This document shows, one piece after another, positions 24,621-38,031 of a stretch of 64,000 bases of DNA. Position 1 is the first letter of the stretch. Every line of letters starts with the position of its first letter. The translations under genes and the position numbers were made by a program. The notes under the pieces are model-generated. The model had not been told where the DNA came from, did not search any database, and saw only the letters and a program-made list of their open reading frames with translations. Source of the DNA: Zeugodacus cucurbitae (lineage: Eukaryota > Arthropoda > Insecta > Diptera > Tephritidae); assembly GCF_028554725.1 (NCBI RefSeq), contig NC_071668.1, positions 46,605,732 through 46,669,731 of the forward strand. Reading direction: 5' to 3'.

Positions 24621-26029
24621 TGTGTAGACTTTTTAAAATAAAACTATTTTATATGAAATATGAAGCAAAACGTTGTTAATTATTTCGAATATTCTGTCCA
24701 CAATGCAAAGAAGTTGTAAGCACTAAATATTATAGTGCAATTGTAAACATAAATGCACTCATTCGTTGGTATTTATGAATGTATGGGTTTTGAGAACTGT
24801 GCGCATTAAGATTTATACGCCAGCATACAAGCGCGCCGTTTGCAAATTGAATCAAATTGATTTTAATTGATCTTTTTGTTGTAGGCCACTTTCACTGCAA
24901 GTTTTTCGTATCAATATGTATTACACACACAAATTTGGAAAGTAAGAACTTGCATTAATTTAGTTTTAGTTATTAATTCACTTTATTTTTCTTGGCATTC
25001 TTGGCCTATCATAAAGGTAAACTACGACTTCAAACGCGGCACAATTTAAACTAAGGATGCTCTGATAGCACAACTGCACTGAACCACTGCCGCGTAACTA
25101 CAAACAGCACTTTGTTAAACTCGATTTCTTTGAACCAAAATGCAATGCATCGAAAAGTCAAAAATTCAACAAACTCACCACCTACGATGCATACGCCACC
25201 GCTACACACACAAAAGGCAACAGCCAACAACCACCACCAACACTTTTTCACAGGAACATGTGTTTGGAATTGAAACGTAGTAAACAAAAAATGGAAACGA
25301 AATTTTCCCCCGCCGTGTAGCAAGTGGAATTCAACCCTGTCTTATTTCCGTTTCATATCATCAGCCGTTATAATTCATGTGGTTAAGGTGGCATACTTTT
25401 CTGTTTAGGAATATATTTAGCGTGAATTCGAAATAAAATTTATTTGTAAATCCTTTTATATTAAATAATAAAACACTTACACTACTGATGAGCGATCAAT
25501 TAATAATAATTGATATTTTTTCTCAGTCATCATTTAATGGTGTCAGACGTTCACGTTTATATGAATTTCTCATGAACTTTTAATGTTTTTAAACCATCAT
25601 TTATCAAGAAGTTTGAGAGTTAACCAAAAACGCTTACTGTGGGAAATTGGTTAGAACTAGGGTTTCAGAAATTGAAAAAGATGGTATTTTTAAAATATAT
25701 GTACATATATGTATATATCATATATTTAATTTAAATAATTCAGCATATCAAAGATATGTACATATATAAATAGTAGTTTGTGAAATTATTACTTAAAATA
25801 ACGTATTATTGATAGTATTTACATGAATAAATCGAGAGGCTAACCAATGAATCGACAGTATCAGTCTAATAATTCAGCATCGGCACCGGCCATATTTGTA
25901 CAATTCTATTAATTTCCTTCGAATATCACTAAAATCAATTTGTCTTTTACTTTTTTGTTTTCCTTAAAGCGTTAATAATATAAAATTTATTAAAATGAAA
26001 TTCATTACTTTTACATTGAACTGATAGTT
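24621..26029. other. upstream region of bib
   Basis: Should contain the bib 5' UTR and promoter. I cannot place the start of transcription. The more GC-rich stretch with (CCA)n-like runs at 25170-25250 is a possible transcribed or regulatory segment, but this is a guess. Confidence 0.4.
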
Positions 26030-26530
26030 TTATTAAACACAGTTAGAATGATTCGAGTTTGTTTAACAACTTGTTGAGATTTTGAAGATAATTTCATAAT
26101 GACATTGTTATAGAAACCCTTCTTGTTATTAGCAAAGAAATAAATTATGAAAAGATTCCACTGAGGCGAATTTTTCACAAATCAAATCATTCGCCATAGA
26201 TAGGAACGGGTAATAATCACTAGGTGCGTGGACTATACGATGGATGCAATATAACCTCCCAAACAAGTTCTCGAAGCTATGCACTATCAATCAATATGTG
26301 TGACCTGTTGTTGTCCAGATGGAGCACAACTCTTCTCATGTTGGCTGACCGCTCTAGGCAATTTCTTTCTTCTGACGGTCCCAATCTTTACAACTTTGGC
26401 CGTAGGGGGGTATATAGCATATAGCAAAACCTTCCTGACTGCCAATTCCCCGCGATTCTACTACGACCGTTTTCGCTTGATGTTATACTATGTTCGGGCC
26501 GACATTGAAAAGTTGTTTTCATAGAAAAAA
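26030..26530 (-). pseudogene. mariner transposase relic
   Basis: On the minus strand a line reads RRVVLHLDNNRSH, then LRELVWEVILHPSYSP. After a small deletion and frame change it continues PSDYYPFLSMANDLICEKFA and then KGFYNNVIMKL. These match the C-terminal half of mariner transposase around the second and third catalytic aspartates (HxDNxxxH and PSDYxxF motifs). An in-frame stop and a frameshift break it, so it is inactive. The hydrophobic open frame on the + strand at 26279-26524 is only its antisense shadow. Confidence 0.78.
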
Positions 26531-26765
26531 TGGGTTTTCGTACGAAAACTTGTTTTGTTGTTTTCATCCATGCAAAATCTGTCAAACGAAATCACAGTTT
26601 TCGCTGAAAACTTCTTGAAAACTTACATTCCACTCATTATAATCGATGTCTGCTCAAGTTTAGTTCATATTATTGGAAGACATATTTTGCCAGCTCTAAA
26701 TTGTCATTTGATATTGTAAACAAATTCCCCTACTTTGTCAAAATAATGGAGAAACAGAAATAAAA

Positions 26766-28392
26766 ATAAGAAAGGAAGCGCTAAGTTCGCGTGAGACCGA
26801 ACATTTTATACTCTCGCAATTTATTTGTTTAATGTTATTAAGCGGTTTTCTATTCTTTTCTCGAATGGTGACTTTTTATATTTCAACATTACACACTTGC
26901 TGCATTACCTTTTTGAATGTGCTCAAATTATTACATGATTAAAGAACAAAAAATGTCACCCTATTAAAACGCCTTAAAATTACATGCAACTCGACTCATG
27001 TATTGGGCACAAAGTCCACTAGAAAACAAAAAACATTATAAGAAAGATGATGTAATTCCTGAAGTTTCATTAATATATCAAAATTTTTACTCAAGTAATC
27101 GCTTGTACGGACAGACGGATTTTAACTCGTCTCGTCATCCTGATCATTTTGATATTCATAAACCTATATCGTGTTATTAAGAAAGTGTCAAAGCTTTGTT
27201 CTCATGTTGTTTGTAAGTCATAAAACTAAACGAGTTCGATATAGGGTTATATATATCAAAATGATTAGGGTTACGAAGCGAGTCAAAATCCGAATGTCTG
27301 TCTGTCCGTCCGTCCGTCCGTGCAACGGATAACTTGCGTAACAATTGAGATATCTTAATGAAACTTGGAACACATGTTCCTTGGGGTCGTGAGAGGGTCA
27401 AATGGACAAAATTGGACCACTGCCACGCCCACAAAATGGCGAAAATCGAAAACACATAAAGTGTCTTAACTTCTTCTTCTTCAAAACAGCGCGCCACGTT
27501 TCCCTCCTTCTGGCAGTTTGGCGCCAATTGGTTATTCCAAGTGTCATAACTAAGCCATAAATAAAGTTATAAAAGTAAAATTTGGAACAAAGGATCGCAC
27601 TAGGAAGGGACATATTTGGATGTAATTTTGTTGGAGAAGTGGGCGTAGCCCCGCCCCCAAATCGGTTATTTGTATATATCTCGCAAACCAATGAAGCTAT
27701 ATAAACCTAACTTTCTTCAGTTCTTTCTCTTACGTACCCCACCACACACCATGTATGTAAATAGTTGACATCGGATAATAACCACGCCCACCTCCTATAC
27801 AAAGGTTAGGTTGAAAATTACTAAAAGTGGGTTATCTCACTAACGAAAAACGTCAGATACACTAAATTTTACAGAAGAAATTGCAGAAGGAAGCTGCACT
27901 CAGATTTTTTTACAAAATGGAAAATGGGCGTGGCATCGCCCACTTATGGGTCAAAAACCATATCTCAGGAACTAATCGACCGATTCGGATGAAATTCGGT
28001 ATATAATATTTTCTTGACATACTGCCGACACGTGTGGAAAATAGATGGGTTCACAACCACGACAACTTCCCACGTAACTCAATTTTGAACTCCATCTTAT
28101 TCCTTCACTTTATAATATATACATAAGGAACTGTATACTTTATAATATTTACATCAATATTGTATATGATCTGTGGCACCTGTGAAAAAATTGTCGAAAT
28201 CGGACTATAACTTTTCAAAGCCCCGAATATCGAATATGAAGAAATCAGTACCCCATGGTAATTTTTCACCGAAAATTTCGTAAATCTCTCAGGTATCTTA
28301 ATTTTATTCAGAGGAAATATTTTTCTTCTAATAATGTGAACGGATTTATGTGGGTGTCGGTTGCACCCGAACTTAGCCTTTCCTTACTTGTT
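26766..28392 (+). mobile_element. DINE-1-like element, copy B, with both inverted ends
   Basis: The left end (AGAAAGGAAGCGCTAAGTTC) and right end (complement of AAGTAAGGAAAGGCTAAGTT) are inverted repeats, continuing into TCGGGTGCAACCGA. The element is about 1.6 kb. It contains the CCGTCCGTCCGTCCG run, several CCACGCCCAC/GTGGGCGTGG blocks and no intact frame. A 68-bp RTE scrap is inserted at 27471-27538. Confidence 0.72.
27471..27538 (-). mobile_element. extremely 5'-truncated RTE-like insertion
   Basis: These 68 bp match the last bases of the RTE 3' end seen at 896-1010, including the TTC (GAA) tail. Near-identical 12-mers flank it: AAGTGTCTTAAC (27459-27470) and AAGTGTCATAAC (27539-27550). 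Related repeat copies have an uninterrupted sequence here, so this is a retrotransposition event that copied only the tail. Confidence 0.82.
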
Positions 28393-31114
28393 GAATTGTT
28401 CGTTGCAAGCGACTAACTGACTATATTGTAATTAAGTAGTTTTTCTTTTACTGATATTACCTTCAATTTAGTTTGCTACAATGAACTTAAAAAATTAAAA
28501 ACTATATTTTCTGATTAAAAACCTTAAATATATATAAATTGACTATTCGTATCATTTATATGAGAGTATGCCAGTAGAACTGAATCAATTTGTGCTGTGG
28601 TGTAATCTAATCTTCACTACTTCATGACAATTAGCTTATTGAATAACAATTGTTTGAGTATTTAAAAACAGGATACCTGTTATCTTTACAATTTTAGATA
28701 GTCAATGAAGCAACATGTTTATCGAAATGCTGTTAATACCAACAAGTGATTTTGGAATGCCGATCTACGCCCCAGGGGAAATGTCCTTTCGTTGGTGATT
28801 TTCTAAATTTCGTAAAGGATCGAAAGCATCGAAGACGATGAACGAAATGGTTTTGCTCGGGTTAGCTGATACTATAATATTATAAAATAAACGTGTTGGA
28901 CATTCATTCATATTTGAATATGCGAAAGTTCTGTGTAGAGTGAATGTTGCGTGAACCCACAACTGAGCAGTATTTGGGACTGTTCAATGCCACTAAACTG
29001 AATCTTCATATCAATATTTCGCTATAATGGGACGTTGTAAGGACGAAATTGTTGAATAAGAAGAAAGAGAAATTTCATCAAAATAGTGGACTCCCACATA
29101 AGCATCCACGAATAAAACTCTGTGAAACGAAATTTAGTAGCAATAAAGCCTCTCCAGACTACAAAATCAATATTTATATTGCGATGATGGGCCAACTTTT
29201 ATCTTTACACCAAATTTTCGTGTTTAAATGATCGTTATAAAAGCATGGATGAAAAGGATGTAAATAAAATATAAAGGTTTATGTTTGCAGAATTGGAGTA
29301 AGTGGTCTTGTCTAAGTAATCGCCAAGCAAATATGGACACATATTTTAGATGTATGTTATATGGTTAATTTCGAAGTACTCTCTGACCCAAGTAGATTTA
29401 CTTTACTTGAATGCAACGTGTTCTTGCAATTGCCGTAGTACACTGCTACATGTTACTTTGCATAAGATCATCCAAAATTAAAATCCATAAGGGATGACGA
29501 TCCGCATCAACATCAACTTATTTCTGGTTTAGTTCTGATTGTCGAATGTGTGATATCACTGCTGTGAATTAATGTAAAACACTTTAAATTAAATGATACG
29601 GTAAATCTCCTGTTCAACCCTTTCACTCATGAAGCATATTATTAGGGTTAAGCTTACAAGTGTTATTATTGCAACAAAAAATAACATTTATGTATAGTAT
29701 TATTAGGGTAGACCATGAATTTGTGGATAAACCGAAAATTAAAAACTAACATATGTATATGTCATGGTACTCACAAGGCACTTACTGCTGATATTCTAAT
29801 TTACAGGATATGCCGTCTGCTCTTACCAACCATAACGAGATATGTATATTACAGTTTTGTTTTATGTGTCTAAAAAGAAAAATAAGGGCATATTCTAAAT
29901 TGCCCACCCTAATGTATTAAAAAGGTGCAAAACTTTTTCCAAAACTAGTTTAATTGTTTAACCCTTTCGGCGTCCATTTCGGTGTAATTGATGCTATGTC
30001 ATTAGACCGTTATACAAAAAAATAACAAAATAAGAAAAAATTGTGGGCATGTTTTAAAGTACATCACATTGCATGCAAATGCAAATGTCATTTAAATATT
30101 CTTATGTTATAAGTTTGTATGGATGTGCATATCAGGGTTTACATTCGTAAATGCATTAACTCCAATACAAGGTGATAAATGTTTTAATGCTCATCCATAT
30201 GCTAAGTTCCCATCTGACGACTTCTGACCCTGCTACAAATCGCAGGACGTGTTTTTTCGTACAATATACTTATTTTCAACTCTAACGGTGGTATACTTTC
30301 ACAACAGTTAGCCATATAATAATTTTGTATACCTAACGTTTATTTGTTATTCTAACATGGTACAGCTAGCGTGATAACTCCCACGTTTTGGTGAAATTCC
30401 ATAGTTCAGAAGCTCATGCAAGGCTTTGAACCTAATTTGGGGAAACTAAGTGATTTTTTCTAATGAATATACGGTCTCCTAATAAAGATAGATGAAATCG
30501 ATACAAAACATTTCTACCAGCACCGTTAATATGTTCATATTTTACCATTTAATATCGGACATGGCGTTACAAATATTTTTTAGGCCATATCGTGATCTGG
30601 GGGCTTACTCCATAAGGCGTTGAGCAAGTGAAAATACTCGCAAACGCAAAAACAATACTCTGTAAATGCGACAATCGAATCGTAAATTTCGTTCAACGCA
30701 TTTGTTTTTCCCTTCGCCATGAAGATACTCTGTATTGCGTTTCGAGTTTCAAACTCATGCGTTTTACGAAATTTTCGTTCGATATCAAACTGGCAAACGC
30801 AATGAACAAAAAATATAAGTTAATAAGGTATATTTGTAGTTTTATTCACTAAAATAATGACTTTAATAGGAAATAATGACCAAAAATAGAAACATAAGGA
30901 TAAATATGAATTTTAATACTATAATTTACTTTATTAAATAAATAAACTTTAATATTTATGAACTATAATCTAATTATACATTTTGCATTTGATCCCTAGA
31001 ACGTTTAGTAATTTTGGCTTCATTCGCATATTCCAATAATTAATTTAAAACACATTACAATTTGAATTATGTATGTATGTATGTAAACTATGATTCTTTA
31101 TATTGTACATTTTT
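28393..31114. other. intergenic DNA, no recognised feature
   Basis: AT-rich sequence. Broken open frames around 28765-29231 give short protein-like runs on both strands, perhaps an old transposon, but I cannot name it. Nothing else seen. Confidence 0.4.
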
Positions 31115-31260
31115 TATACCCTCGCAACATGTTGTACATAGAGTATAATGGTTTTGTTTTTAAAACGAGTTATATGAATACATATATATCAAAATGACCA
31201 AGATGACGATAAAAGTTGAAATCCGGATGTCTATCTGTCATCTCTTCGATTTTTTAAATG
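31115..31260 (-). repeat. DINE-1-like fragment, copy C
   Basis: TATACCCTCGCAACATGTTG, followed by ATAGAGTATAATGGTTTTGT and later GTTGAAATCCGGATGTCTAT, matches the hairpin end and the following block of the other DINE-1-like copies. Only this end remains. Confidence 0.6.
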
Positions 31261-31856
31261 TTCAAACATTAATCTTTTGGTACTTTATAGAATTCTATTT
31301 CTATGCCAGAGATTTATTTGCAGAACTGCATTATGTATAATGTAATGTAATAATCACTGGAGATTTTAACATTTGACAAGTCTAAAGGAACTACATTAAG
31401 ATATACTCTCGAAGAAAAATTTTTTAGTTCCCTGCTTGATAAAGAACATTCAACTACAACTGCCGGTAGACAAATTGTAGACGTAAGCCACCGAAATTAA
31501 ATTGTAGTTTAAGAATAAATGTACGATTGATAAATGTATATTTGTATTTAAGAATCATTGCAAGAATGCCTTTTTTTATTACACCCGAACTTTGGCTTTC
31601 CATACGTGTTTGACTTTTCTATTCTTGAATTTGTTTACATTCTCATATTTTTCTGGCAGTAATGTAAACTTTTTTGAAAATATGTGAACGAAAAAATATT
31701 TCAACATTTTCTACAATTCGAAAGTTTTCCAGAGTACCGATTTCCCTTCGTAATGTAATTCGCTGTCGTAACGCATTTCTATCGTAACGCCTTACAGAGT
31801 AACCCCCCTGGTGTCAGAATTGGAAGAAAGTCCAGAATTTGATCTAGCTCCAATAT

Positions 31857-34193
31857 GTATGTGATTGGCGTTGCAACCGTTTAGCCGGTTATAGCCGAAT
31901 CGACGATAGTGCGCCACCTGTCTCTCTCCTTCGCAGTTCGGCGCCAGTTGGAGATCCCAAGTGTAACCAGGTCGCTCTCCACCTGGTCCCTCCAACGGAG
32001 TGGAGGCCTTCCCCTTCCTCGGCTTCCTCCGGCGGGTACTGCATCGAACACTTTCAGGGCTGGAGTGTTTTCGTCCATTCGGACAACATGACCTAGCCAG
32101 CGTAGCCGCTGTCTTTTTATTCGCTGAACTATGTCAATGTCGTCGTATAACTCGTACAGCTCATCGTTCCATCGTCTGCGGTATTCGCCGTTGCCAATGT
32201 TCTGAGGACCATAAATCTTGCGCAAAATTTTCCTCTCGAAAACTCCTAGTGTCGTCTCATCTGATGTTGACATCGTCCAAGCTTCTGCACCGTAAAGCAG
32301 GACGGGAATGATAAGCGACTTGTAGAGCTTGATTTTGGTTCGTCGAGAGAGGACTTTACTGTTCAATTGCCTACTCAGTCCAAAGTAGCACCTGTTGGCA
32401 AGAGTTATTCTGCGCTGGATTTCGAGGCTGACTTTGTTCGTGTTGTTGATGCTGGTTCCCAGGTATACGAAATTATCTACGACCTCGAAGTTATGACTGT
32501 CAACAGTGACGTGGGAGCCAAGACGCGAATGCGCCGACTGTTTGTTTGATGACAGGAGATATTTCGTCTTGTCCTCATTCACCTCCAGACCCATTCGCTT
32601 CGCCTCCTTATCCATGCGGGAAAAAGCAGAACAAACGGCGCGGTTGTTGCTTCCGATGATATCAATATCATCGGCGTACGCCAGGAGCTGTACACTCTTG
32701 TAGAAGATTGTACCTTCTCGGTTTAGCTCTCCAGCTCTTATAATTTTTTCCAGCATCAGGTTAAAGAAATCGCACGATAGTGAGTCACCTTGTCTGAAAC
32801 CTCGTTTGGTATCGAACGGCTCGGAGAGGTCCTTCCCAATCATGACGGAGCTTTTGGTGTTGCTCAACGTCAATTTACACAGCCGTATTAGTTTTGCGGG
32901 GATACCAAATTCAGACATCGCGGCGTAAAGGCAACTCCTTTTCGTGCTGTCGAAAGCAGCTTTAAAATCGACAAAAAGGTGGTGTGTGTCGATCCTCTTT
33001 TCTCGGGTCTTTTCCAAGATTTGGCGCATGGTGAATATCTGGTCAGTTGTCGATTTTCCAGGTCTAAAGCCACACTGATAAGGTCCAATCAGTTTGTTGA
33101 CGGTGGGCTTTAGTCTTTCACACAATACGCTCGATAGAACCTTGTATGCGATATTTAGGAGGCTGATCCCACGGTAATTGGCGCAGATTGTGGGATCTCC
33201 CTTTTTATGGATTGGGCAGAGCACACTGAGATTCCAATCGTCAGGCATGCTTTCTTCCGACCATATTCTGCAAAGAAGCTGATGCATGCACCTTATCAGT
33301 TCTTCGCCGCCGTATTTGAATAGTTCTGCCGGTAATCTATCGGCCCCCGCTGCTTTGTTGTTCTTCAAGCGGGTAATTGCTATTCGAATTTCTTCATGGT
33401 CGGGTAATGGAACATCTGTTCCATTGTCATCGATTGGGGGATCGGGTTCGTCATCTCCTGGTGTTGTACTCTCACTGCCATTCAGCAGGTCGGAGAAGTG
33501 TTCCCTCCATAATCCCAGTATGCCCTGGACATCGGTTACCAGATTACCACCTTGGTCTCTACATGAGGATGCTCCGGTCTTGAAACCTTCGTTAAGTCGC
33601 TTCATTTTTTCATAAAATTTTCGAGCATTCCCTCTGTCTGCCAGCTTCTCAAGCTCTTCGTACTCACGCATTTCGGCCTCTTTCTTTTTTTGTCTGCAAA
33701 TGCGTCTCGCTTCCCTCTTCAGCTCTCGGTATCTATCCCATCCCGCACGTGTTGTGGTCGTTTGCAATGTTGCGAGGTAGGCAGTCTGTTTTCTCTCCGC
33801 TGCGAGACGGCACTCCTCATCGTACCAGCTTGTTTTTTGTCGTTGCCGAAAACCAATTGTTTCGGCTGCAGCGGTACGCAGTGAGTTTGAGATGCCGTTC
33901 CACAGTTCCCTTATACCGAGATGCTGATGAGTGCTCTCAGAGAGCAAGAGTGCAAGTCGAGTAGAGTATTTCGTGGGTGTCTGTTGCGATTGCAGCTTTT
34001 CGACGTCGAACCTTCCTTGTGTTTGTTGACGGGCATTCTTTGCTGCACAGAGGCGGGTGCGTATCTTCGCTGCGACCAGATAATGGTCCGAGTCTATATT
34101 TGGTCCTCGGAGCGTACGCACGTCTAAAACACAGGAGACATGTCTTCCGTCTATCACAACGTGATCGATTTGGTTCCGCGTGTTTCGATCAAT
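31857..34193 (-). mobile_element. RTE-like retrotransposon copy 3, long open frame, 5' truncated
   Basis: The minus strand has an uninterrupted 758-codon frame (34157 down to 31881). It runs from the last part of the endonuclease ([20 protein letters not shown]) through a complete reverse transcriptase (FADFK-type DFKAAFD box, [10 protein letters not shown] box) to the C-terminal [11 protein letters not shown] region. The 8-mer TCCAATAT is present on both sides (31849-31856 and 34194-34201). The tail is a GTATGTGATTGGCG type on +, unlike the TTC tail of copies 1 and 2, so this is another subfamily. It lacks the endonuclease N terminus, so it should not move by itself, but the frame has not decayed. 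Confidence 0.86.
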
Positions 34194-34201
34194 TCCAATA
34201 T

Positions 34202-36682
34202 ACCCAATTTAATTACTTCGACATTTTATTTAACTTTATGTCCTATATATCGTCAACAAGTGTCATCTGATGTGTTACCCAATATACAAAGTGTTTAAGT
34301 GTACATTGTGATCATCCTGATTATATAAATTTTAGACCTAAACGATTATTGTTTGCAATTAACATTTTTAATATTTTTTAATCGTCTGAAATGTTAATTT
34401 TTGGTTGCTTTTAATTCACATTAAATTCACTTTAAGTGACGAATCTTTAAATCGAATCTGAATTCAACTATTTTTTGACATCAAGCAAGAAACAAATTAC
34501 ATAAAAATAAAAAAAGGAATGCCTTTTTATCCGTAGGTTATGAACTCAATTCTTGTGGCTCCCTCTCTTAGAAGTGATACGGACATTCAGCATTTTTGGA
34601 ATACATATACAGTTGAACTTCCCTAACTCGAATCATTATAATCCGATCCAATTCGAGTCATGGGACGTAATTTGTATGAAAGTTTACTTCTATTGCCAAT
34701 TCAAGAGTTCGAGTTATGGAGAACTTCGAGTTATAGAAGTTCAGGTTATCGAATTTCAACTGTATTTAGGTATGAACATAAACCCCAGCAAGATGTTTTA
34801 CTATCTTTGTGATGATCCAACAAATAAAGGGTAAGAGACGGTTTGTGTGAAAATCTGAAACGACGAAAAATTCTTATCCTAGGTTGAAGCACACTTGAAT
34901 ATACATGCATATAAACTTGGTTAGATCACAGCACAGCATATTCAAATCACAAGTAAAGGCAGACGATGATTTCTAGTAGCTACCGAAAACTTAGCACTTA
35001 ACCGGACAATATCATCACATCTACTCATCAAACTTTCATATTTTTGTAACTGGTTTCAGCGTGAAATGATAAATCTAAAAATTACTTCTAAAATTGTGCT
35101 ATGAAGAACAATGTAAACTTAAATTCAGGCAATCACGCTATAAAAAGTTTGCACTGTGTATACTGAGAGATAATTTTTTAGGAAAGTGTTATTGAAAAAA
35201 CTTAAAAGTGATCAAAAAAGTTGTATGGACATTTAAAATTTAGAAATTAAATGTTTTCCTATAAGTTTGATTGAACATATGCAGGGATGTATGTATGTCT
35301 GAAGCTTTAGTGTTGTGTATACTGCCAAGTTCAGCGGTGCGCTACTAATTGAGGACCTGTGCTTGTCTGCTTTCGGTTTTTTTGTTATAGTTCAACACTG
35401 AAATTGATACATATCTCCACTATTCATAGCCGCTTTAAAAAAGTGTTACCCTTTTTGGTGGTAGTTCTCGAGGACACCACATCAAAGATAATGAATGCAT
35501 GTGTGTATTTTGACAAGTGCCTACATCTGTCCACCTTACACCACCTCCCAGCTTTACCACCGGCTGCTACACTTATCACGCCAAAAAGCTACAATTGAAA
35601 TTTAATTCTAAATAATCCCTCTTCGTCCGGTTTTTTATTGTGTCGATGCGATACTCACAACAATGCTCGTGTATCGACCCACCCCTTTCCGATATTCGCG
35701 AACAAACTAACAAAGAGTCACAATTAATCAAATTAACACACTGACAAAAACTGTTTCTATAGCGGTTAGCGCCGGCGGTTTGTCATAGACGCTGAATGCG
35801 GAGCAGAGTTTGTGGATGCAGCGATTATCGGTGAAATTTATATTGTAAAGCAAATTCGTATGTTTTTTTAAGCAGAGTTTCCCAAAAAATGTGATAAGTT
35901 GAAGCAGAAATTAGGGCATCTGTCGAATTACAATCAACTGATAAGATTGCGAACAATCGGAAAAGGTTACGGTGATGGTATTTGAAATCTATACAAACTT
36001 CAATTTTTCATTGGAATAAAAAATCAGGCGTGTTTGTCAAAAGATTTATACATTTTTCAACCACCCAACGCTGAATGAATGCTGCAGACATTTAGATTCG
36101 AATACTTACATATGTATGTGGGTATGTACATTTGAATGAAATTTAATTAGCTCTGGACATCACTGCCTGACAAAAAGTCAATTTTGGGTCATACGCGTAA
36201 ACATATACATATACGTTTACGGAAGTATAGATTGCAGGTTATAGCAGCGCTGTGTTCTATATCACCGCATATGTCTGTCTGTAGCGCTGTTCACCACAAC
36301 ATAAATGTACGAGAAATGGTTGCTTGAAGACAATCATTAATAGATTATCAAAAATGTCAAAGCGTTAAATTTTTAATGCCCAGCATATATCCTAATGATA
36401 ATTTTTAATTATTTCGCCATTACAGCGATATATCAGGTTTGCCTTTTTCAAGTGCTATTGAACGCTTTTATTTTCCACGGTCCAATTCGTTTCAATACAT
36501 TTAATATGTTCGACTTTTACTGAAGTAAATCAAATTCAACAAATTCAGTTTTAATAACAGTATGACAATTTAGTGTATATGTGTATTTTACAGTCAAATG
36601 TACTGGTAGTGAACAACTTGGCAACTAGTGTGAACCGCAAGCTCACTCGGTCAGAAATCGGCTAATTCAAAAACCTATAATC
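34202..36682. other. intergenic DNA with one MITE
   Basis: AT-rich sequence with a pogo-like MITE at 34608-34764. Nothing else recognised. Confidence 0.45.
34608..34764. mobile_element. pogo-like MITE, copy 2
   Basis: Starts TACAGTTGAACTTCCCTAAC and ends ATTTCAACTGTA. Same family as 23641-23816, 157 bp. Confidence 0.75.
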
Positions 36683-37027
36683 ACAAGTAAATAAAGATGT
36701 AACCGTACATTTTATACTCTCGCAATTCGAAAAGTTTTTACAATTTTGCAGATCTCGACAGAACTTTATATTAAACAAGTAAGAAAGGGCTAAGCTCGGC
36801 TGTAACTGAATATTTGTATTCTCTCGTAATTTATTTATGTAGTTTTACTATGAGAACACACAATTCGTCCCGTACATTCGGCATAAAGTCCACCAGAAAA
36901 GCGAAAATCATTAAATATAGTATATGGGAGCTTGGGTAATACGTGGATTGATTTCACTCATTTTCGATACCATTATCCATTCACTTAAGTTATCTTAAGA
37001 TATCTCCCATATAAACCGCTATATATG
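36683..37027 (+). repeat. DINE-1-like left-end fragments, copy D
   Basis: A short piece at 36683-36729 (ACAAGTAAATAAAGATGTAA, then TATACTCTCGCAATT) and a longer left end at 36775-37027 (AAGTAAGAAAGGGCTAAGCT). The longer one stops exactly where the Helentron-like terminus begins at 37028. Confidence 0.65.
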
Positions 37028-37439
37028 ATACTAGCAGACCCGGCCACACGTTTTTGTGGCTAAGGTATACATTAAATTAAGTTGGTCCAATCTTGGCTTC
37101 GGCGACGATATTGATTACTCGAGGTTGATTTATGTTACGCAGCATGATTACAACTCACACTACTTTTAATTGCAAAGTACAGGCAATTTTAAATAGTTTG
37201 GGATAATTGACTACGTCATCCTGGTTAGTAGCTGTGTCAACTCTCTTGGACCGAAATTCTAAATTGTCGCATTAAGATCATCGATATTTTTTTTTTACCA
37301 CCAATATAGGTCATTCAATCAGTCATTTATGGTTATCATATTGAGGTTTCATGTCAGGAAAACTTCTCTTTCGAGTCAATGAAGTGAAAGAAATCTGTTG
37401 GAAATGCTATTAATCCATCGAGGTGTCAACTGCCAACTA

Positions 37440-37880
37440 TTTCTACAATCGCAATTTGGTATTGTTGCAAAAACACTCATATGTTAGTTGTTAATTGGCA
37501 ATTCTTTATGTGTCGCCACAAATTAAATGATTTTAGGCATGCGATTAGCCCATCAGTAACAGTTGATCCAGGAATAATTGGAAGAGTCTGGCGTAAATCA
37601 CCTGCTAACAGAATCCTCTCTCCACCAAAAACGTTCATCGACAATCAAGATCTTTTAAAGCCCTGTGCAGTACCTCCAACGACTTCTTGAATATTTGGAA
37701 AATGTTCGTTAAAGCGCTATTTTTGACGATTTTGCTGATTGGTGTTTCGTTCATTTGCAATTTAGGAGTAATTTCAAGGCCGAATGTGCCGTATGTTTGC
37801 CTACTAACAGGTGCCAAGTCGCCCCTATTCCCGTTATCCTTGGTGGTGAAAATGAGTAAAATTGGTTCTGGAATTACATC
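37440..37880 (-). pseudogene. Pif1-like helicase relic of a Helitron/Helentron
   Basis: Read on the minus strand, one frame gives LQMNETPISKIVKNSA and KKSLEVLHRALKDL. A one-base shift then gives VFGGERILLAGDLRQTLPII, followed by SFNLWRHIKNCQLTTNM. This is the order of conserved blocks in the Rep/Helicase proteins of animal Helitrons (FGG...GDFRQ-L-P-V/I, then LW...LTTNMR). The Walker A part and the acidic Walker B DE box are lost or unrecognisable, and a frameshift is present. It once coded for the DNA-unwinding domain used in rolling-circle transposition. Confidence 0.75.
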
Positions 37881-37894
37881 AGCCCTCATATACT

Positions 37895-38031
37895 ATATAT
37901 GATGATCTTCTATTGGACTTTATGTCGAATATATAGGTAAAATTGTGTGTTATCTTAATAAAATTACATCAATAAATTATGAGAGTATAAAATGTTCGGT
38001 TGGACCCGAAGTGAGCCTTTCCTTATTTGTT
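37895..38031 (+). repeat. DINE-1-like right end inside Helentron copy 1
   Basis: Contains GACTTTATGTCGAATATATA, then AATTATGAGAGTATAAAATG, and ends in the inverted form of the CAAATAAGGAAAGGCTCACT terminus. The same piece recurs at 48765-48880 in the duplicated segment. Confidence 0.65.

Noticed and set aside
26279..26524. Hydrophobic, cysteine-rich open frame on + that looks like a small membrane protein
   Set aside because: It is antisense to a mariner transposase relic on the minus strand, which explains the sequence better.
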